64,000 bases of DNA from Brugia malayi (taxonomy: Eukaryota > Nematoda > Chromadorea > Rhabditida > Onchocercidae): assembly GCF_000002995.4 (NCBI RefSeq), contig NW_025062475.1, positions 10,792,187-10,856,186 on the forward strand. Direction: 5' to 3'. The translations under genes were made by a program, and so were the position numbers. How positions within the stretch are numbered: position 1 is the stretch's first letter; each line of letters starts with the position of its first letter. Shown piece after piece: positions 53,160-64,000 of the stretch. The notes under the pieces are model-generated. The model saw nothing but the letters and a program-made list of their open reading frames with translations, did not search any database and had not been told where the DNA came from.

Positions 53160-53744
53160 ATTTGTTTAGAAAGATGTGAGTTGTGTGTTCTTATTCAAGT
53201 TTTCCTTTTTTGAGAGGGAGAGAGAGAGAAAGGGGGAGGAGTGAGAGTGTTTTATTGCAATATTTTGTGTTAAGCGATGGAAGTGAGTTTCGCTTGTCGC
53301 ATATCTCTTTGAGTTGCAAATTGCAAATTGCAATGGTTGTTTGTCAGTTGTTTCTTTTATATTTGTAATATGGTCCACTCGTTTTGTTGGTTTAATTTCA
53401 AAGTGATAATGAATTGAACTGAGAGATTTGTCTTCTGTCAGACAGAGAGTACAGTAATTCTGGAAGAAGGGTTGGACAGAGGGATAGAGACGGAGGGAGC
53501 AAGGTGGTATATTCGTGTAGTGTTTGTGTATGCGTTAGTTTGCTTAAGTCGTAGTAAGTGACATATTGACTTACAGGTACACACAGGTGGGTTTGATGTG
53601 ATGAGGTGAGTTGACAGTTTTGCTTGGGTAATAGATTTGAAGAGGGGAGAGAGATACTTGTGAAGGAGAGTGAATGAGAAGGGTGAAAGGTGACAAAGTT
53701 CACAGTGGAAGTTGTCCGTTCAGGTGTGACACTGTAAGACTTAC
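53160..53744 (-). other. Island of lower AT content around the candidate NR4A first exon
   Basis: About 600 bp of unusually mixed sequence. Its minus strand has a 123-codon open frame (53769-53398) rich in Ser, Leu, Thr and Pro with no recognisable domain. I read the open frame as a by-product of composition. It may be an intronic regulatory region, or 5' UTR of an isoform that does not use the donor at 53744. Confidence 0.35.
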
Positions 53745-53789
53745 TTGTGAGAATTGGGAGGAACAGCACTTTTCGGAGAAGTGAAACAT
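53745..53789 (-). CDS. nhr-6: Candidate first coding exon of the NR4A receptor
   Basis: The minus strand has an ATG at 53789 followed by 15 codons (MFHFSEKCCSSQFSQ), then a strong donor, gtaagt. Phase 0 matches the alternative acceptor at 37096. With it the receptor would be 596 residues. The join spans 16.6 kb and rests on phase, donor strength and position only, so it is a hypothesis. Confidence 0.3.
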
Positions 53790-56700
53790 ATGCACCACTT
53801 TGCTTCGCATTGATTAATTTTAAAAGATTTTAAAGGATTCTTTCCAAAACCACAAAAGTAGAAAACTTCGACACAAATTTCAGAAAAAGAAATTTTCGTA
53901 AAATTGAAATGGAATTAATAAATGCGACAAATAGTCATTTGTTAATATTCACACTGATAGTAACTGTCAAAGTGCGCTCTGATTTGAATATTGCGGAATT
54001 ATAGAATCACTCAGTGCTTCATTGATTTTTTTTTCAACACAGGGAATTATCTCTAAATAATGGGAAACATTCTAAATTACAATTAAGAGCGAACATTGCT
54101 TCATCACAAATTAATTTCTTGGAGATTTTTTTGACTCGCATGGAATTACCAGTGATTTTGGAGACATTGCATATTACTATCATTTAGAAAAATGATTTAT
54201 TTAAAAAAAAAAAAAAAAAAAAAAAATAGGACGAGCTTCATTTATATTTATTGGCTTCAATGCTAATTAATAAAGAAAAAAAAAAACCTCTGACCTGAGT
54301 TTTTTTAAACGATTTTCCATGACTTCATCAGATTATTAAATAATTACAACATTTCTAAAAAAACTTAAGGTTCATTAGAAGTAGATGTCATTGAATAGGT
54401 GACAATCTTGAGAATTCTAGGAAGTTGTATCAGTCACGTTTTTCCCAAACTTCTATTTATGATTGTCTAGAGTTGTACTAGATTGAAGATCAACGAACTA
54501 GAAAATTCAAATATTTTATTTCATCTTTTATTTTATTTTGTTCGAAAAACTAAACTTTGCTACATTATCGTTACCTAAGGTTGTAGTAGAATCGGCAACA
54601 TTCATCAATTATTACAAAGTATCAGAGATTTTTATATGAAATTTTTATGCTCCTAAATTAATAGGCTGTCATTTTTTAATTTTCTTGATATCTTGATATA
54701 CTATTAGATGGATTTTCTCCAATATTAAAAAATGATAGCTTATTAAGGGAAGAGAATTGTTTAATGGGTCTGAAAGGTAAGGCTCACGGCTATTCTCAAA
54801 AAGCAAAAATTTTGACAACTGCATTCAAAAATAAATCCTTTTTGCAACAACTGATATTATTTTGCTAAGTTTTGAACAAGGAAATTAAATAAATAAATTT
54901 TTTTTTTTAATATACCTGCTCTCGAAATACTTCTCGACTCGGTCATTTAAATTTTTGTTTTCTTCGAAATAAACATAGAATAGATTGTTGACAGCACATT
55001 GTATTAACACATCCTTATGCTGATCCAAGTTTAATTTGAAGAGACTTTGATCTGATCTGAAATGTTTGATAGCAGAATGATAGCAAAATGTGATCAGAAA
55101 TGTATTTCACAAAAAAATCTAATTATATCAGTGATACGTCAAATTAGCATTTTGAAATATTTGAATTCTGCAGTGTCAGCGGCCAAATGCTTGCAACTAT
55201 GAACTCATCAACGAAATAAAAACAAATTATTACTAAAGTTCAGAGTAAGAGAATAGCTCTAAGAGATATTCATACTTGCTAATCTCACACAACTTTTTAT
55301 TTTTATAAAAGAGAACTGTTTGAGTGGGTGCGACAGACAGTTCTTCACTTTCGATTAAGAGAAAAATTGAACATTGCACATATCAAACAAAGTAGAATTC
55401 GAAATTTGTCTTTAATTAGGTTTTATGGTATCAGTAAAACTGATAAGAAGCATTTAAGATAAACAATATTAGTATTTCACATTTGTTTTTATGGAATGAA
55501 CAATCGAATATATTTGTACAGTTATGATAACCTAGGCTTATCACATACAAGATTATCAGCTTATCACATACCTCTGTGAGATTTCAGATTTGTGTTAGTT
55601 TTGTGCATGAATGAATGAATGAATGACAAGAAGACACATTGTTATTCAAACATGTGATAAGAGATGGATGTGATAACAGTGATATGTTCGGGAACTCTAC
55701 CAAACCGATTTTATTATCATATGGAATTTATTTTCCAATTCCATAGAAGATGATTTGACACTGATGTGACATTCCTTAATGTCCTCCTAGTATTGTGCTT
55801 CCGTACACACACACACACACACACGCACATACACACAGACACACACAGACATCACCACAATTTGAATAGAAGTCTAGTAATCAAAAGGAAAAAACTGGAT
55901 AGTGAGCTTTTCTGATCTAATTTATAGTAGCTTTATTTAGTCTATCCAAAGATAACTAATGAGCAAAAGGTATGCATGCTACTAGCAGTGTCACCAATGT
56001 CAACCTATCCTTGTCCTACTCAATCCATTTTCGAACTTATCTATTCGGTTGACTACCCAATAATTTGTTGCCTGCTCTATTTACCTAGTTATTTAGTAGA
56101 TTTTAATTACACTTTGTTGAAGAAAAAAGCTTGCGAATTGTTAAGTAAATTGTTGTTTCCGAATTATATTTGTGATTCGAACATTATTGATCTGTCATAA
56201 TCAGTTGACACTATGATAATTACTATTCCTTATTATCATTATTACTATGATGACAAAACAGATCAATGGGATCTGATGTTAATTGCAATTAGAAAGATCA
56301 GAAGGGGTTTAAAAGGAAGGAATTCTAGAAAAAATTTTTCTTATTCTGTTGAAGCAATAATTCCGTATTTTCTTAAAATATTATTAGTATCTCTAAATGC
56401 ATTTATCTTTAAAAGAAAATATTCACTTTTTAATATCATTTTTGAGTGTTACATTTGCTTGTATTAAATAATCACAAGTCAGTTCTAAATCACTTTTTGA
56501 CGTTTTGTTTTACTTCATTTTGTGAAATTGAATTGTTATTAATTCTTAAAACGGAAGAACGAATCTGATACTCCGATCTTAAGTTTTAATCTTTGTTATA
56601 TTTGCTGTATTAAATAATCATGTAAAAAATAATTTAACACTATTAACATTAAATTGAAACTGATCTATAAATACGAATGAATAAAAATTTGATTCATTTT

Positions 56701-57413
56701 CAATTAAGTTGCAGTAAATTTTATTTGTACTTTTATTTCAAATTAATTTTAATTGATTCATAATTTTTTGTTTGGTGCAAAGTTGTGTATCATTTTGTGT
56801 TTTTTCGGAAAACGTTTTGAAGTTTGTTACATGCTATCAAATGTGATAACTTAGCTTTCATTTTTATTCAATTCATACAACAAGAAATATTATTTATGGA
56901 TAAATTTAAATAACGATTTAACAAAGAATTATCTTCTACCATTCGATATATAACTAGAATTAATGTGATGTTTGAAAGTTGAATTTTATCACTGATAACA
57001 AGCATCAATAGATGATTTAATAATTATTTGTAAAGCACTAAAAATTTTTTTGAGATATGCACAATACTGCAAGTAGTCGAGAAGCAAAATGAAGTATAAA
57101 CCTGCTTGCACTTTTAGGATGAAAAAATCTCAAATTGTCGATTTAAAATCTGCTAACATCAGCAATTATACCTTAATTTGGTCAGGAACTGAATAAATTG
57201 CACTGAAATCATAATTGACTTGATAAGTTTGAAATTTGAATATGAAACTTTAACTACTAATTAAAGTGAATGTGATGTGATCAGTTTAACATTGTTATAT
57301 TCTCACTATAATTCATACACAATAATACTTATTAACATAAATATTTTAAATTTAGGATTTCTCATCTTTTCAAGCATAGAAAAAAGCAAAAAAAAAATTT
57401 AATTTGAAATTGA
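53790..57413. other. Spacer between NR4A 5' end and CaMKK 3' end
   Basis: AT-rich, with an (AC)n microsatellite at 55805-55850 and an aatg tetranucleotide run near 55608-55625. Two + strand open frames (55976-56200, 56213-56467) have no splice context or domain and are not called. Confidence 0.45.
55805..55850. repeat. (AC)n microsatellite
   Basis: Imperfect CA repeat with GC and GA interruptions. Confidence 0.9.
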
Positions 57414-61629
<4,216 letters not shown>

Positions 61630-61948
61630 TGGAATTATACAAATATTTTTGATTTAATAGAATTATTATGGAAAAAAAAAAACCATTTCATTGATAACAA
61701 TATTTCTTTCTTCTGATAAGAATTTTGGGAAACATTGTAATTAATTAATTAATTAATTAGTCAGTAATTCAGCTAATCAAATTTATTACATTCATTCATT
61801 TTGAATAGAACTGAAAAAAATGAACCACAAATTAATGCAAAATAAATATTTTAGCAGTAGGAAAGATTTGCAATATCAAAATGTTATTAAATATGAAATT
61901 ATTTTGAAAAACGAATATTAATCACTTTGATACAAATGTGAATTAATT
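61630..61948. other. Immediate upstream flank of CaMKK
   Basis: About 320 bp of AT-rich sequence between the start codon and the 81-bp array. It must hold the proximal promoter if transcription starts here. There is a TTAA-rich stretch at 61739-61763 but no clear core element. Confidence 0.35.
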
Positions 61949-62360
61949 TACTTTAACCAATTCTAAATTGAGTAATTCAAAAATCTTATTTTAATCTATT
62001 GGAAATTAAATAGCTCACTTTACAGATCTTACTTTAACCAATTCTAAATTGAGTAATTCAAAAATCTTATTTTAATCTATTGGAAATTAAATAGCTCACT
62101 TTACAGATCTTACTTTAACCAATTCTAAATTGAGTAATTCAAAAATCTTATTTTAATCTATTGGAAATTAAATAGCTCACTTTACAGATCTTACTTTAAC
62201 CAATTCTAAATTGAGTAATTCAAAAATCTTATTTTAATCTATTGGAAATTAAATAGCTACTTTACAGATCTTACTTTAACCAATTCTAAATTGAGTAATT
62301 CAAAAATCTTATTTTAATCTATTGGAAATTAAATAGCTCACTTTACAGATCTTACTTTGA
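61949..62360. repeat. 81-bp tandem repeat, 5 copies
   Basis: The anchor tactttaaccaattctaaat recurs at 61949, 62030, 62111, 62192 and 62272, and a diverged boundary (tactttgatcca) follows at 62353. The units are essentially identical; one lacks a single C (agctac instead of agctcac), making it 80 bp. Such near-identity suggests recent expansion. The array lies 320 bp upstream of the CaMKK start. Confidence 0.95.
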
Positions 62361-63822
62361 TCCATTATAAATTAAATATATTTCTAATTTTCCCCAAAAA
62401 AAGACCCAAAATATTTCCTTAAAACTTTACTAATAAAAAAGGAAGAAAATTTACGTAAAATATAATAAGCGACAACAATTTTTGCAAAAAAAAAAAAAAA
62501 AAATCACATAAAGAAAAAAAATTAAATAAACAAATTTGAAATTAAAATTGACTAATTGGCACATTGCCATTACAGAAAAAAAAAAGTGAAAATTTTCAAA
62601 TCTTTAAGAGAAACTATGAATTGAAAAAGCTAAAATAATTTTTTATTTCTTTAAAATTAGATAGATTTCAACATTTCTATTGAAATCATAATATGATAGT
62701 AATTAAATTTATGGAATTTTAGCGAATAAGAAGTGTTTGAGAAATAATAAAACTTAAAAACAAATTATTCATTATTTGTCGAATTAATTTTCTAACAAAT
62801 AATTGTTTTTGGCATTTTAAATGTTAAATGAAAAATTTAATTAAATATGTAAATGAATATATGCAATTTAACAACAAAATATGATTGAAATAAAATTTTT
62901 GAGAGTGTTTTTCTCTCTTTAAGTAATGGAGAAAAGAAAAAATATATTTCTCTTAGGATTACTTACAACTTTTTTCGGTTTGAACAGCAAAGTGTTTCCT
63001 ATTTTTTTCGACAGAGAGAAAGAATTTTAGGAGAAACAAAAAAAGAAAACAGAATGTGTATGAGTATTTTAAGGTAATTTTGTTTTTTAATGATAATTTT
63101 TTTTTTTATATATTTTTTAAAATGTTTTTTAATGAGACATTTTTAAATGATATATACTAATGATAAATGGTAAATATCAAATTGAAAATAAAGGTAGCAA
63201 AGCTTTATAATCATTTACTAAATTATTAATTAATTAATTAGTTGAGAAATAATAAAAATTTATTAATGATTTTATCAAATGCTTAAAATTATATCAATCC
63301 AAGTAATATAAAACAAAAGGCAGAAATTATAAAAAGCGCCCAAAAGTGACAAGCAGAATAGTTAATAAAATTTAAACAAAATAAAATTGCTCATTCTGTA
63401 AGATTTTTTAAAACTTTTTTTTCTGAAAAAAAAACTTTTCGCTTTAATGATTAATTATTAATGATATAATCAATTATATTATTAATAATTGTCAATAAAA
63501 TTCAAATAGTATTTAATTCAAAATTATTACTTAAAAAGAATTGAATTTGGTCTGATTTTTGAAAACTTTGAGATCTTTCTTCTATTAAATGAAATATATT
63601 ATTTGCAATTAAGTTATTGTCATCTTTAATTATTTCTTTTCATTCAAATTCAATCAAAATATAAATGATTGTACCATCTTAAATAAATTCATACAATAAC
63701 AATTTGAAAAAAATTATTTAAAAAATATCAAAATATATAATTTTTTTGTAAATAAAATAAATTTAAAATTTGTAATAAGCAAACAACCGTAACAATATTT
63801 GTTATTAATCATTGCAACATTT
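62361..63822. other. AT-rich flank between the two right-hand repeat arrays
   Basis: No gene called. The only exon-like item is 62998-62967 on the minus strand, a short segment between aaaatag and gtaagtaa that could be an alternative 5' exon of CaMKK. Its in-phase reading has no ATG. Confidence 0.4.
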
Positions 63823-64000
63823 GGCCCGTTGCTGTCTCATACTTTGTGTGCTCACCGATCCGGTTGCTGTCTCACACTTACTTTATGTGCTCACCGATCC
63901 GGTTGCTGTCTCACACTTACTTTATGTGCTCACCGATCCGGTTGCTGTCCCACACTTACTTTATGTGCTCACCGATCCGGTTGCTGTCCCACACTTACTT
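63823..64000. repeat. 39-bp tandem satellite, truncated by the window edge
   Basis: gatccggttgctgt recurs at 63857, 63896, 63935 and 63974, exactly 39 bp apart. The first unit (63823-63856) is shorter and diverged. Units differ by a T/C change (gtctcac or gtcccac). The unit is markedly richer in G+C than the rest of the window. The array continues beyond 64000. Confidence 0.95.

Larger units (their letters stand above)
37099..53744 (-). other. Very long NR4A first intron or intergenic DNA (16.6 kb)
   Basis: I found no confident exon on either strand. Contents are AT filler, many poly-A/T tracts, GATA-like words (ttatca/tgataa), microsatellites, and isolated AGGTCA-type motifs annotated separately. 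If the exon at 53745 is not the start of the receptor, part of this is intergenic. Confidence 0.45.

Noticed and set aside
53398..53769. 123-codon minus-strand open frame as a gene
   Set aside because: Ser/Leu/Thr/Pro-rich low-complexity translation with no domain. A strong gtaagt donor inside it fits an exon end better.
61739..61763. TTAA-rich run as a transposon target duplication
   Set aside because: It is a simple ttaa tetranucleotide repeat with no flanking element.

Overview
This window looks like nuclear DNA from a nematode. It is strongly AT-rich, has long homopolymer A and T tracts, and its genes are split by introns with TTTTCAG or TTTTTAG acceptors. The gene content (NR4A/NHR-6-type nuclear receptor, ORC1, CKK-1-type CaMKK, a small tyrosine phosphatase of the type expanded in worms) is animal, and the phosphatase and receptor read as nematode. 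The very long introns suggest a clade III (spirurid/filarial-like) worm, but that placement is inference. I saw no bacterial operon, CRISPR array, transposase or virus-derived gene.

Layout, left to right. A + strand gene ends at 569 (last exon only). Facing it is a minus-strand single-domain protein tyrosine phosphatase (1994-8417, 9 coding exons, 364 codons, including a 17-nt microexon). Next is a complete minus-strand ORC1 (11012-16091, 14 exons, 652 codons) that probably starts just behind a trans-splice-type acceptor. A 104-bp tandem array and a + strand tRNA-Thr(AGT) at 17460 follow. A minus-strand NR4A nuclear receptor fills most of the window: confident exons lie at 19999-26947, two further 5' exons are at 33.8 and 37.0 kb, and a candidate first exon is at 53.75 kb. 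That makes a locus of about 34 kb for about 596 residues. Finally a complete minus-strand CaMKK (57414-61629, 13 exons, 426 codons) is followed by an 81-bp tandem array and a 39-bp satellite that runs off the right edge.

All exon models were built by hand, by chaining splice sites so that reading phase is kept and the protein matches known family motifs. For the phosphatase, ORC1, the receptor and CaMKK every junction closes in phase. The CaMKK needs two GC-AG introns to do so.

The genes do not form a pathway: DNA replication licensing, tyrosine dephosphorylation, an orphan nuclear receptor and calcium signalling are simply neighbours. The most interesting layer is noncoding. The giant receptor introns hold several AGGTCA-type nuclear-receptor half-site arrangements (a DR5, exact NBRE octamers, an everted pair, a 14-bp tandem), and two promoter-like islands share a 13-mer. 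This suggests, by inference only, autoregulation or alternative promoters of the NR4A gene.
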